This document shows positions 51,537 through 61,454 of a stretch of DNA of 64,000 bases, one piece after another. The notes under the pieces were generated by a model that was not told where the DNA came from, did not search any database, and worked only from the letters and a program-made list of their open reading frames with translations. Position numbers and translations under genes: made by a program. Numbering within the stretch: position 1 is the first letter of the stretch; each line of letters starts with the position of its first letter. Source of the stretch: Saccharomycopsis fibuligera x Saccharomycopsis cf. fibuligera (lineage: Eukaryota > Ascomycota > Saccharomycetes > Ascoideales > Saccharomycopsidaceae); assembly GCA_001936135.1 (NCBI GenBank), contig CP012817.1, positions 3,038,001 to 3,102,000 of the forward strand, written 5' to 3'.

Positions 51537-54500
51537 TCAATCAAACTGCATTCGTTTCTCTCTTTCTTCAGCAATTTTAGCTGCCATTTCACTCAATTCC
51601 AATCTTTCAGCAATCCGACTAGCAGCAATCAATGCTCTATCTTGCTTCATCTCCTTAACCAACCCCACCGCCTTAGCATATTCACTATCGCCATTACCAC
51701 TACCACCAGCTGTGCACAACTCAGAAAACATCTTTAATAGAGTCTTATCGTACGTGGCGTTCAATTCTTGCAATTTGTCAATTGATTCATTGACGCTAAA
51801 TTGGGTATTTTTAAGTCTAAATGACGTTTTGTTCCCATAGCTTTCACCATCATCATCATTACTACTATCTATTTCGTTGTCGGAAAGGTTCAAATCAAGT
51901 TCGTTCAAATAATAATCATCACCGTCAGCGTTGGCCATCTCGAGGGCTCTTTTGCTGCGATGATATGTTCTGAATTTGTTAGCCACAATTTTCTCAAAAA
52001 ATGTATGGCTATCTAATGCTTCGTTGATCAACTCTGTCATCATTTTAGCTCTAAGGAACTGTTCTTCAGTTTCTAATTGTTTCTGAAATTCTCTGTTTTG
52101 CTCTTCATCCTCTGAATCTTCCATTAATTCAATGTCATCATCATCATCATTAAGCTCATCTTCAAGATCACCCTCGCCATCGTCTTTTTCAATGAATCCG
52201 TTAATATCATCGTCATCGTCATCGCCATTATTTCTACCAGCCTTGCGAGCAGCTTTTTGTTGTTCTTTAAGTACTTTCATGTCAACATTCCAGTTAATTG
52301 GAATTTTGACCGTTAACTCAGTTTGTTCCGGTAATGTCTTTGGATATAAATATTCCGCATTAGCCACATTGCCATAATTCCCACCACTGTTGATATTATT
52401 AAACAACACAACATTAAACTTATCATCAACTAAACTAATCGGCACATAATTCAAATTTGGTCGAGCATACAACACTTCATTCAAATTTAACACGGGAATC
52501 CATTGTCCCTGATTTGCTTTTTTCCATTTGGTTAAAATGTAAACGTAATTGTTATTATCAACAATACAAGGGTCGCCAAAGTTGGTGAAAAAAAGACCCT
52601 TAAGCACGTAGCATGGGGCACGATAGACTAGTGCGTCAATTAAATTTTTTGCTCCACTGCCGTGACTGTCACCATTGCCAATTTCATTGTTGAAATCATC
52701 ATGGCTGATGAGGCTGGTTCTCTTTTCAAAAGCGTCAAATTTAGCTAGCAATTTATCAAAATTCTTATCATTGTTTGTGTCACTTAAAAGTCTATTAGGA
52801 ATATAATCCAACGGCAACAACTGATTCTGCTCAATGTAATAGTGTTGGGTAGTTGTTAACAAATCTCTTATACTAAAATAAAACTCACGCCCCGCACCAT
52901 TGTGCTTACTCGTCGCTATTGTGAAGAGGATCTTGTTGTTGCTTATGGAACAAATTACCGGCATGGATTTTTCAATTTTTACCAAAAGTCCAAATTTAGT
53001 GAGGATTCTTGTATGGCCCAAATTCGTGAATATGAACACATATTTTTTTGAAAGATTAATATTAGTGATAAATTCATGGGATGCCACAAATTTGTTCTTT
53101 TCTGATAAGTTGCCACTCCTACCATTACTGCCACTAACAGCGCCACCAAGGCCATTCTGATAGTAGTTTTTGATAGGTAGTGTCTTTTCCCAACTGTTGG
53201 TTTCATCCTTATGAGGTCTATAGTACACTTTTGCTTGCTTGTAAGTCTTAACATTATGCAAGCTTGTACCAAACACATCGGCACTACCGGTGGCCGCTGC
53301 CACACTGCCAGATTTGTCAATGTATGCCGAGCTGGCCAAAAGCAAGCCTTCTTCTGTTAAACACGCTAAATCGAACCCCACTGAATCAATGAAATAGTAA
53401 TCATTGTTGCTATTGCTATTATTGCCAGCGCTACTATTTTCGAAAAACTTGACGTTGACTATTTGTGTATTGTTTTCCAAATTCTTTTCGCAATAGACAC
53501 ACCCAATGGCATTGATTGTCAAGTATCGTTGGTTATTAAACCATGGAGACGCTCCGACGGAGTATGGCTTCAAGCGATAACTAGGCAACACTGAACCTTG
53601 CTCAATGGCTCGTAATTCGTCATCGTTGTCGTAAGCTGCATCGTCGTCATCGTCGTCATCATTGTCAGAAAGCCCAATTTCAGAGTCTGATTCGAAATCT
53701 GCTCTGGATCTTTTCAAGCTGCTACGAGTGCCGTTGCTTTTGGGGCCATTGAGGCCGGTATCTATGGGAGAGGTAGTACCATTGTTGTTGGTTGCTGGCG
53801 ATTTGAAAAGATCATCATCATCAGATAAATCAAATTCGTTGTCTTCGGTCTCTTGGAAATCGTACTTGTGCGACGCAGCGCTTTTTTCACCAGTGCTTTC
53901 TAAGCCTTGTCTATCTTTCGAACTTGCAACATTATTTAGTTCAAGATGAGATATAACGCTCGGCTTAACTATGGACTTGACGGTGAAAATGTCACCACTG
54001 GTGGAGCCCACCGAAAGAACGGTGTATGCTGAATCGCCATAATTACCATTATCATCACCACTGCTAATCAAATTCCAAGCAATGTTTTTCAATTTAGCAT
54101 CGTGAAGTGCCACTTTTTTGTTGAAAATCGGTTTCTTTTCTAGCACGTCCCATACTACTACACGATTCTCATGGTCGATCGAGGCCAAATAGTCATAGTT
54201 GTAAGGGCACCACTGCAACTCCACAATCTCGTGTTTGTGTGGCCCCGAAAGGACGAGCTTGGGATCTTGGCCCTTGAAATTGCTGTCATCGAAAACCATT
54301 ATATCTTTGGCCTTATTGGTCACGGCGTAATTGCTGGATATTGGGTTCCAGGAAACATTACAACGAGCCAAGCTGTCAATAGTGTTTGGATCGCTATCAG
54401 GCACAAAAATGTATTTATTGCAAAAGTCAAACAATTTTCCTACCGGTTCTAGAACTTTGCTATTGCTATTGTCATTGCTGCTGTTGAACTTGTAGAATTG

Positions 54501-55040
54501 GATATCGCCGGAAGCCAAGCTGACTGCTAGCGTGTTTGTTTTGATGCTGAAAGAAAGCGAACGTACTTGATCAGCAGCTCCGATTTGGCTAATATTTTCA
54601 CGGTCAAATACGCCAGCATTATCAGCACCATCGCTACTAAGGGTGTATAGCTTTGTCTGTCGATTGTAATATTTGGCAATACTGACCACTGCAAGCTCAT
54701 TATTATCACCGGCCACCACTAGATGCGTATCGCTTAAGAAAGTAATGTCTCTGAGCGCCAATTCCGATCTGTAGCATTTGGTTGAGGAAAAAGCTTTGGC
54801 TGCAGTTTCGTCAATGGTATACAACATGAGCTCACCATCAGCAGTCACCGTGGCCAACAAATTATGATGTATTTTGAAGCCGGCAAGACTGTCTAGAGTT
54901 TCGATGATTTCCGGTTCGTCTTCGGGACTGCGCCAATCAACCACTTTAACGAGACCCAAGTCATTGGCCACGAGAAGTCTGGGACCAACGGCCAAGAGAA
55001 GGGACTGCCTGGCATCGGAGAAGATATTCGTTGAGTCCAT
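51537..55040 (-). CDS. CTF4: Replisome hub Ctf4 (AND-1/WDHD1)
   Basis: A 1167-residue protein. The N-terminal WD40 propeller (about 1-370) includes LLVANDLGLVKVVDWR, LMLYTID, and VELQWCPYNYDYLASIDHENRVVVWDV. An acidic, Asp/Ser-rich linker (about 390-480) has long GAT-encoded Asp runs. The SepB beta-propeller follows, from YSVGASPWFNNQRYLTINAIGCVYC. The C-terminal helical bundle ends ALIAASRIAERLELSEMAAKIAEER, the region that trimerises and binds CIP-box partners (Sld5, Pol1). It couples CMG helicase to polymerase alpha and supports cohesion. It is longer than Saccharomyces Ctf4 (927) because of low-complexity inserts. Confidence 0.93.
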   Translation of the reverse strand: MDSTNIFSDARQSLLLAVGPRLLVANDLGLVKVVDWRSPEDEPEIIETLDSLAGFKIHHNLLATVTADGELMLYTIDETAAKAFSSTKCYRSELALRDITFLSDTHLVVAGDNNELAVVSIAKYYNRQTKLYTLSSDGADNAGVFDRENISQIGAADQVRSLSFSIKTNTLAVSLASGDIQFYKFNSSNDNSNSKVLEPVGKLFDFCNKYIFVPDSDPNTIDSLARCNVSWNPISSNYAVTNKAKDIMVFDDSNFKGQDPKLVLSGPHKHEIVELQWCPYNYDYLASIDHENRVVVWDVLEKKPIFNKKVALHDAKLKNIAWNLISSGDDNGNYGDSAYTVLSVGSTSGDIFTVKSIVKPSVISHLELNNVASSKDRQGLESTGEKSAASHKYDFQETEDNEFDLSDDDDLFKSPATNNNGTTSPIDTGLNGPKSNGTRSSLKRSRADFESDSEIGLSDNDDDDDDDAAYDNDDELRAIEQGSVLPSYRLKPYSVGASPWFNNQRYLTINAIGCVYCEKNLENNTQIVNVKFFENSSAGNNSNSNNDYYFIDSVGFDLACLTEEGLLLASSAYIDKSGSVAAATGSADVFGTSLHNVKTYKQAKVYYRPHKDETNSWEKTLPIKNYYQNGLGGAVSGSNGRSGNLSEKNKFVASHEFITNINLSKKYVFIFTNLGHTRILTKFGLLVKIEKSMPVICSISNNKILFTIATSKHNGAGREFYFSIRDLLTTTQHYYIEQNQLLPLDYIPNRLLSDTNNDKNFDKLLAKFDAFEKRTSLISHDDFNNEIGNGDSHGSGAKNLIDALVYRAPCYVLKGLFFTNFGDPCIVDNNNYVYILTKWKKANQGQWIPVLNLNEVLYARPNLNYVPISLVDDKFNVVLFNNINSGGNYGNVANAEYLYPKTLPEQTELTVKIPINWNVDMKVLKEQQKAARKAGRNNGDDDDDDINGFIEKDDGEGDLEDELNDDDDDIELMEDSEDEEQNREFQKQLETEEQFLRAKMMTELINEALDSHTFFEKIVANKFRTYHRSKRALEMANADGDDYYLNELDLNLSDNEIDSSNDDDGESYGNKTSFRLKNTQFSVNESIDKLQELNATYDKTLLKMFSELCTAGGSGNGDSEYAKAVGLVKEMKQDRALIAASRIAERLELSEMAAKIAEEREKRMQFD

Positions 55041-55178
55041 AGTGGGCGGTTATCCTGCTGAGCGTGTCGTGATGGTTTGGTTGAAATTCGGTTGAAATTC
55101 GTAAAACGAGATATTCAGGACGGCATTATCGATGCTGGCCTAAAGATATATAAAAATAAATAAAAAAACTGCAAAAAG

Positions 55179-55187
55179 TTTTCGCGT
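55179..55187 (-). promoter_or_regulatory. MCB/SCB-like element (ACGCGAAAA) upstream of CTF4
   Basis: On the minus strand ACGCGAAAA sits about 140 bp upstream of the CTF4 ATG. It fits both the degenerate MCB (ACGCGN) and the SCB core (CRCGAAA). CTF4 is a G1/S gene in other yeasts. Confidence 0.5.
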
Positions 55188-55335
55188 CGCGCCCTTTTCT
55201 GGTTGCGAGCGCTGGGCGCGGACTTCTGGTAACGGCGGCGATGTAGACTACAGTGATGCTACGAGGGTAGCGATGACTTTTCATCCTCTCACGGCACCAC
55301 GGTACGAACACCGCCCTGAGAGATGTTTCACTGCC

Positions 55336-55596
55336 GCAGTTTGACACTTCTCAAGCCCGGCCACCGCTCGCAAGGTGAACTGTTCCTCTGCGGTGCTCTC
55401 CCCGGCAGCATTGAAGATATTTCACCAAGGATCGTTGGTGTGCCGCGACGCTCACACCGCAACAAGCTCTTCGAGCATCAGAAACACCTACCCACCTGGA
55501 ACACACGCGCAGTGCTTTTGTGGCTGCCCTCACCGGAGACAGCCCACTCTTGCTCAAGAGTCTCCAGAACGCCGTCTTTTCCCCTTCCCCAAGTTG
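55336..55596 (+). pseudogene. Decayed, GC-shifted copy of the gene at 59652-60260
   Basis: It aligns along three blocks with the intact gene downstream. Block 1 corresponds to the N-terminal coding sequence (up to GCTCTCC near 55417). Block 2 is AGCATTGAAGATATTTCACC to the end of CATCAGAAACACCT. Block 3 is GACAGCCCACTCTTGCTCAAG to CCCCAAGTTG. About 160 nt between blocks 1 and 2 are missing and an 8-nt duplication interrupts the frame between blocks 2 and 3. In the best 83-base stretch all nine substitutions have A/T in the intact gene and G/C here. It lies on the same strand as the intact gene, about 4.3 kb upstream, with NDE1 between them. Confidence 0.8.
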
Positions 55597-56346
55597 ATGT
55601 TGAAATAATCATGCATAGTGACGCACAGCTATGTAGCGTCTTGTGCACTTTCTACGGAAAGTATGGAGACCGCCCGAGAGCACAAACAAATATACAGAAG
55701 CAAGCATCAATATGTCTGGAAGTATCGATTTTGGCCCCGTCCGCGCCTTTGCTGTCGGTGGTGGCCCACATGAAACGACTTTTGGTTTTCTAGGTGGCTA
55801 TTGCACTCGTTGATAGCGGCCACTGGTGCCGTCGCGGCAGCCTCAGCCGTCATGCGTTTTGACTTCAGGCTCTGTGCCGTTAGCAGTGTGGACTGCACAG
55901 AGCGAACGGGCTGTAGAAAAGAGCTTGAACGTAACGGTGTTATTGACTCGTTGCGGTAGCCAATGGAAAAGGGAAGGTGCGCCCAGCGGGACGTCCGCAC
56001 ACAAAAGTGCGGCTACGAATAGTGCTTGAGCTATTTGACACGGTGGATGACGTGGCTGAGTGAATTTCTCGGTATATACGGGCCCTTGTCACTCAAACAC
56101 ACGAGGCGAGACGAAAACTGTGTCACGGTTTGCTTGACAGTCGTAGCCAGTCGGGCTCAAGTCCCCCAGTTTATACACTCCAATCCGTAGCCGGAGCACT
56201 TGCAGCATCACAGGCATGCCAATGCATGTGGCAGCACATGCGCATTTTCCTCGCAAAAAGCACAAAAACAGATAAAACACAAAAGCAGCAACTCCATTAA
56301 AACGAAAAGCACACACGGTTCCTCCGAGCGGACTTCTGCACACATA

Positions 56347-56420
56347 GGCACACAGAGGCACACACAGAGGCACGCAGAGGCACGCAGAAGCACGCAGAAG
56401 CACGCAGAAGCACGCAGCGG
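56347..56420. repeat. Tandem decamer array, CACGCAGAAG type
   Basis: Five exact-length 10-bp units (CACGCAGAGG, three CACGCAGAAG, CACGCAGCGG) at 56371-56420, preceded by degenerate CACACAGAGG units. A 10-bp period is close to one helical turn. Confidence 0.9.
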
Positions 56421-56750
56421 TATATGCGGAAGCAGAAATAAAACAGACGGCGGTACACACCGAGATACGGTGTGTGTGGTGCACGGGTGCGTGCCCCACA
56501 GCTCAGGGCTTTCCAGTACTTCCACTTTGCTTCCGCTGCGCTCCACAGCGTGGGCGGGTGTCGAGAGCCACCACCTGAGCTACAGCTGGCGGAAAAACCT
56601 CGAGTTGTTAACGACGATCAACGGATTTCGCTGCCGGCCGCGCTTACCTAAGCCGAGGGAGGCAGTTAGTCACATCCCTCCCCCGCTCAGAGTGTGCACC
56701 CGGGTGCCCAAGAGCACACACGGCCTGTGCAGCCACTAGTAGCTGTGACA

Positions 56751-57169
56751 AGCGCCGTTATCTCGCTCTTTCTCCATAGAAATAAAAAAAAATTTTCTTT
56801 ATTTTCTGTTTTTTTATAAGGTTATATTAATACTGTGCAATGCCCTTTTTCAACCAGTTTTCTTTCTTGTAGTTTTCTTTCTTGTAGTTTTCTCCCTTTC
56901 TATTTTTTACTGTTTCCTTTCTGCAGACTTGTATCTGTGCCCATACCAGCTGCTGTGCTCCATTTAACTCAAGCAATCGCTGCGAAGAGTCTTCTCTTTT
57001 ATACCACCGCCGCTTCGGTACAAATCCCTTTTTTATTTTTTTATTTTTTTATTTTTTTTTTTTTTCTATTTTTGTCATCTTTCGTTGCTAATCGTTGGTG
57101 CTGCGCGAAACGAAACTATTGGGACAAAAGAACAATAGTAAAAACAAACTCACAAAACATAAGCCATTG
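56751..57169. promoter_or_regulatory. NDE1 promoter region
   Basis: AT-rich segment between the GC island and NDE1. It contains TTATAAGGTTATATTAA near 56815-56830 (TATA-like) and a long T tract with A interruptions at about 57030-57070 just before the start. Confidence 0.5.
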
Positions 57170-58855
57170 ATGATGCTCTTCAAAGCCGCTGAATCGTTGG
57201 TCTCCAGAAGAGCAGTCTCTGCTGTTGCTGCTAGAAGTGCACTCAACGCTTCTGCCGGCAGTGCCAGATTCTCCACTTCGGCCCGTTTGTTCAGCGCTGC
57301 CGTTCCTCCTCAGCAAAAATCTCCAAGCAAGTTCAAGAGCTTTGCCAAAGGTACCTGGAGAACCGCCTGGGTGTCCGCCCTTTTGGGTGTTGCTTACTTG
57401 AGTTACAGTATCTATGATGAGTCTAGACCGAACTTGAACCAGGTCAAACACTCTGATGTCACTCCATCTGGCAACAAAAAGAAGAACTTGGTCATCTTAG
57501 GTTCTGGTTGGGGCTCTATCTCCCTTTTGAAAGAATTGGACACCACTTTGTACAATGTCACTATCATCTCTCCAAGAAACTACTTCCTTTTCACCCCGTT
57601 GTTGCCGTCCGTCCCGACCGGCACTATTGACTTGAAATCTATTGTCGAGCCTGTTAGAACGATCACCAGAAGATCTAACGGTGAAGTTGTCTACATTGAA
57701 GCTGAGGCTACCGACATTGATCCAGTGAACAAGACCGTCAAATACAAGCATACCCATGACCACGAAGGTAACCCAGTTTCCAAGCATGTTGAGTCTGAAA
57801 TCTCTTTTGACTACTTGGTCATTGGCGTGGGTGCTAAGGTCGGAACCTTTGGTACCCCTGGTGTTGCTGAACATGCATGCTTTTTGAAAGAAGGGTTTGA
57901 TTCTACCAAGATCAGAAGAAAATTGTTGGACAGCATTGAGCAAGCTAACTTATTGCCGTCTGATGATCCGGAAAGAAAAAGATTGTTGACTACCGTCGTT
58001 GTTGGTGGTGGTCCAACCGGTGTTGAATTGGCTGGTGAATTGCAGGATTACGTTGAGCAGGATTTGTCTAGATGGGTTCCAACTATTGCCCCACAAATTA
58101 AGATCACTCTTTTGGAAGCTTTGCCATCTATTTTGACTATGTTTGATAAAGGCTTGGTTAAGTACGCCGAAGATATCTTGTCTGAATCTAACATTGACTT
58201 GCAAGTTAACTCCATGGTTAAGAAAGTTGACGATACCAATGTTTACATCAACGTTAAGAAAGCCGATGGTACTTCTGAAATGAAAACCATTCCATATGGT
58301 GTTTTGGTTTGGGCTACCGGAAATGCTACTAGAGAAATCATCACTGACTTGTTCAAAAAGATTCCAGATCAAGCTACTGCTAGAAGAGGTTTGTTATTGG
58401 ATGAGTACTTGAAGGTTAAAGGTACTGATTCCATTTACGCTTTGGGTGACTGTACTTTCACTAAAAATGCACCAACTGCCCAAGTTGCTCATCAAGAAGG
58501 TGTTTATTTGGCTGAATTATTCAAGAACTTGTCCAAGATTGATGAGTTGAAATTCCAATTGGATAATACTGCTGATGCTGAGCAAACCACCAAACTTAAC
58601 AGAAAATTGGCTAGAGCTTCTAACTTTGAGCCATTCAAATACGTCCACATGGGTGCCTTGGCTTACATTGGTTCCGAAAAGGCTATTGCTGACTTGAGTT
58701 GGAAAGACTGGCAAACATTCAAGTCTGGTGGTTTGTTCACCTACATTTTCTGGAAAACCGCTTACGTTTCAATGTGTTTGAGTGTTAGAAACAAGGTCTT
58801 TGTTTGTGTTGACTGGACCAAGACTGCCATCTTTGGTAGAGATACTTCCAACTAA
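57170..58855 (+). CDS. NDE1: External mitochondrial NADH:ubiquinone oxidoreductase (type II NDH)
   Basis: A 561-residue protein starting at tandem ATGs (57170), within one residue of Saccharomyces Nde1. The presequence is rich in Ala, Arg and Ser (MMLFKAAESLVSRRAVSAV). A hydrophobic segment follows (AWVSALLGVAYLSYSIY, about 66-82). The FAD-binding motif is ILGSGWGS (about 109-116) and the NADH-binding motif VVVGGGPTGVEL (about 276-287). The C-terminal membrane-anchoring region ends LSVRNKVFVCVDWTKTAIFGRDTSN, with the conserved WK-TA-V/I-FGRD-S signature. It oxidises cytosolic NADH at the outer face of the inner membrane without proton pumping. An internal (Ndi1) form is less likely because of the N-terminal membrane stretch. 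Confidence 0.93.
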   Translation: MMLFKAAESLVSRRAVSAVAARSALNASAGSARFSTSARLFSAAVPPQQKSPSKFKSFAKGTWRTAWVSALLGVAYLSYSIYDESRPNLNQVKHSDVTPSGNKKKNLVILGSGWGSISLLKELDTTLYNVTIISPRNYFLFTPLLPSVPTGTIDLKSIVEPVRTITRRSNGEVVYIEAEATDIDPVNKTVKYKHTHDHEGNPVSKHVESEISFDYLVIGVGAKVGTFGTPGVAEHACFLKEGFDSTKIRRKLLDSIEQANLLPSDDPERKRLLTTVVVGGGPTGVELAGELQDYVEQDLSRWVPTIAPQIKITLLEALPSILTMFDKGLVKYAEDILSESNIDLQVNSMVKKVDDTNVYINVKKADGTSEMKTIPYGVLVWATGNATREIITDLFKKIPDQATARRGLLLDEYLKVKGTDSIYALGDCTFTKNAPTAQVAHQEGVYLAELFKNLSKIDELKFQLDNTADAEQTTKLNRKLARASNFEPFKYVHMGALAYIGSEKAIADLSWKDWQTFKSGGLFTYIFWKTAYVSMCLSVRNKVFVCVDWTKTAIFGRDTSN

Positions 58856-59651
58856 GCATTGAGTTCAAAATTTGGATAATATTCCTTTTTAATAATATTC
58901 CATTTTGGAGTTTGTTTTGTACCTATATTAGCCCTTACTTAATATTAATGAGTCATTTTTAGCTTTTTTATTACATAATACCTTTTTCTCCTAATGTTTC
59001 TTTTTTACACTAATCGTCATCTATGTTAGTTCATCTCAGCAGGTTTTGATATTTTGCCTTTTTGTTTTATGCTCAATTTAGAGTTGATGCAAGGTTGATT
59101 TCGCCAATCTAACACAACGACATTCAAACACAAAAAGAGAGAATGAACAAAAAATATGTAAAAAAGAAAAATAAAAAATAAAAAATAAAAAATAAAAAAA
59201 TAAAAAAATTTCAAATAAAACAAAATGTAAGAGCCAAAAGTTTTATTTGATAAATTGCTCACTGTGATATTTCTTAAACAGCATTATTGTGCAAAACTCT
59301 TACAGCTTATAATTTATGTAAGGGCGGTGTAATATTCTGAGCCTAGAACGCCTTTTCGTTTTTGCCCAACCAACCGATCAAAATGGTACATATATTAAAC
59401 TATTTGAAAGTCAAAGTTTTTTAAGGGAAGTAAAAACCTGGAAAAAATACAAAGAAAATCATTATGTTAAGACGGTTCAAGCGGAGTTTCGAGGGTGTAT
59501 GCAAGTTGATGCCCGTTCTTGGTCAGGATAACTTTGGTTTTTATTTTAATATATTTATATTTTAATATATTTATACTTAATTCAATAGTAGTGATAAGAG
59601 GAGTATATTACAGCGGTTTACGCTATCACAACATCAGTATCATACCATATC
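58856..59651. other. Intergenic region with an A/T repeat
   Basis: It contains a tandem AAAAAAT tract at about 59158-59217 and no gene. The right part is the promoter of the gene at 59652. Confidence 0.6.
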
Positions 59652-60260
59652 ATGTCCAAATACACGCTAGCTAAGTTTCGGATCTTGCCAAACCCCGCCA
59701 CAGCCCGTGAGGTGAACTTCCTTTACTATGCCCTCTCCAGTCTTGCCCCTATTGTCCAGTTCCGCTATTTGACCAAAAGTATGGGTCATCTAGCCATTGC
59801 TTATCCAAGAACATTTACTGTGCTATTCGAGGAAGAGAAACAGCAATCCGAAAGCAATGATAGCAATACGTATTCGAGTAGTAGGTATAGTGGCTCCTAC
59901 AGCATTGAAGATATTTTACCAAGGATAGTTGGTGTGCCGCGACTTTCATACTACAATAAGCTCTTCGAGAATCAGAAACACCTAGAACACATTCACAATG
60001 ATTTTGTGACAGCCATCACTAAAGACAGCCCACTCTTACTTAAGAATCCCCAAAATAGCAATGGTAGCAGGATGCCCAAGTTGCAGTTCAACGAGATGTT
60101 TCTGCTCAAAGCCATGGTTCTTGAAACTGGAGACCAAGAGTTGCTACCACCGATGGTGGACAACAAAGATGATAGGCTTGTGCCGAGGGAGAAAGAAGTA
60201 ATGGAAAAAGAGCTAGATATGATAAGCCAAGGTTTTTTGAAAAAAAGAAACTACTTGTGA
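59652..60260 (+). CDS. Conserved-looking 202-residue protein of unknown function (parent of the relic copy)
   Basis: The start MSKYTLAKFRILPNPATAREVNFLYYALSS gives a basic beta-strand/helix opening. The middle (IAYPRTFTVLFEEE) is followed by a Ser/Tyr-rich linker (about 66-82) and then a helical block EDILPRIVGVPRLSYYNKLFENQKHL. The C-terminus is charged (REKEVMEKELDMISQGFLKKRNYL). No transmembrane segment or catalytic motif is visible. The opening recalls small mitochondrial ribosomal proteins of the thioredoxin-like L53/L51 group, but the match is not good enough to assign. Its decayed GC-rich copy lies at 55336-55596. Confidence 0.75.
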   Translation: MSKYTLAKFRILPNPATAREVNFLYYALSSLAPIVQFRYLTKSMGHLAIAYPRTFTVLFEEEKQQSESNDSNTYSSSRYSGSYSIEDILPRIVGVPRLSYYNKLFENQKHLEHIHNDFVTAITKDSPLLLKNPQNSNGSRMPKLQFNEMFLLKAMVLETGDQELLPPMVDNKDDRLVPREKEVMEKELDMISQGFLKKRNYL

Positions 60261-61454
60261 TATATGAATTAGGGCAGAGAGTGTGTGTTTTCCTGTTGTT
60301 TATTGATTGATCGTTTAATGATCTTTTTCCTGTTATACTAAACGTTCGCTGCTTTATTGGCTTTTTATTGTGAGGTTTTTAGCAGATTTCGAGCAAAGAT
60401 TATGTACATGTACATAGGACCTAACTACGTGGAATTCGAGCAACGCAAAGTATCAAAGTGGCAATAGTTTACATTTTCAAAGTGCTGAGAGTAGACTGGA
60501 ACAGTGATTTTAACAAATACTCTCTACATTGTGGAACATGCTTTTTATAACACTGCCATAGTAAAGAGTAAACAACTATCCATGTATTAAACTTAGGATC
60601 TGCATTTCTTGATTCGACATGAGTCTGATTTTATCGAAAATGGCATATACTCGACAAGTTTTACATATTCACTTAATCTTCATTAGCCTGCATTTACTTG
60701 GTGGTGTTGCTTTTTTCTTGCTTCGTTTCCATGGGTTTTTTTGAACATGTTTCATGTGTTTTGTTTTTGCAAGATTATGCACATATATCTGTTTTGCAAT
60801 GGTGCTCTCTTTTAGATAAACACTACTGTTGATGTACTAGAGGATAGATTGAAGGTCTGCCAGACACAGTTGCTAAAAAACAGAATTTGTCTTTGCCAAC
60901 TGACTTGAATATTGTTTATGGAATCTGTGTATATTTTATACGCTATAGTAGAAAGTTATTTGAAATAAGCTTATCAATTTTTTCACCTTGAAAAATGGAT
61001 GGGTAGATAAGTAAATCAAATTAGACCATTCAGTTACATTGCCAGTTAACAACCGCACACGAAAATTACAAAAACGCCAAGTATACCTAAATATTTTCAA
61101 TGGAGAGCTGCTAATAAGCTTATGAAAACATTTTGTGATATTCTTTGTCTGAGAGATATCGGGAGGAGCTAGCTCCTGGGCAATAGTTATCCAGAAAATA
61201 AACACCCTTGCACAATAGAACAAGCATCCAAACATTTTACATATTTTTACACCGCCACAAAGGTATATGGGGTTATGTGCCCCAATGACCATTTGTTTTT
61301 GTTTACTACAATAGTAAACAACATCTATGATCTTTGAGTGACGACTTTCTTGATCTACAGTAACTACTATACAACTCTTTCGCGGTCAAAGCGCTAATGT
61401 TGTGCCAAATCTAAACATATTTCTAATAATATTTATACCCTGTCTCTTCCAAGT
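60261..61454. other. Intergenic region upstream of SPC97
   Basis: 1.2 kb. A 118-codon minus-strand frame with an ATG at 61292 (to 60936) has no recognisable domain and an unusual Cys/Phe/Ile content, so it is probably chance. TTTCGCG at 61378-61384 (SCB core on the minus strand) lies about 70 bp before SPC97. Confidence 0.55.

Larger units (their letters stand above)
55160..56750. other. GC-rich island between CTF4 and NDE1
   Basis: About 1.6 kb that is visibly richer in G and C than anything else in the window, with sharp edges into AT-rich promoters on both sides. It holds a decayed gene copy (55336-55596), a perfect 9-bp inverted repeat (GCTCTGTGC at 55869-55877, GCACAGAGC at 55895-55903) and a decamer array. 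Open frames are frequent here on both strands simply because stops are AT-rich. I support no intact gene. Confidence 0.7.

Noticed and set aside
55323-55793. 156-codon plus-strand frame starting with ATG in the GC island
   Set aside because: It only partly follows the frame of the parent gene, is interrupted relative to it, and stays open because stops are rare in GC-rich DNA. I call the homologous part a pseudogene instead.
56200-56739. 179-codon frame across the GC island
   Set aside because: It reads through the decamer array and low-complexity DNA, and overlapping frames of similar length exist on the other strand.
60936-61292. 118-codon minus-strand frame with an ATG, divergent from SPC97
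   Set aside because: No recognisable motif and an odd Cys/Phe/Ile-rich composition. It could be real but I cannot support it.
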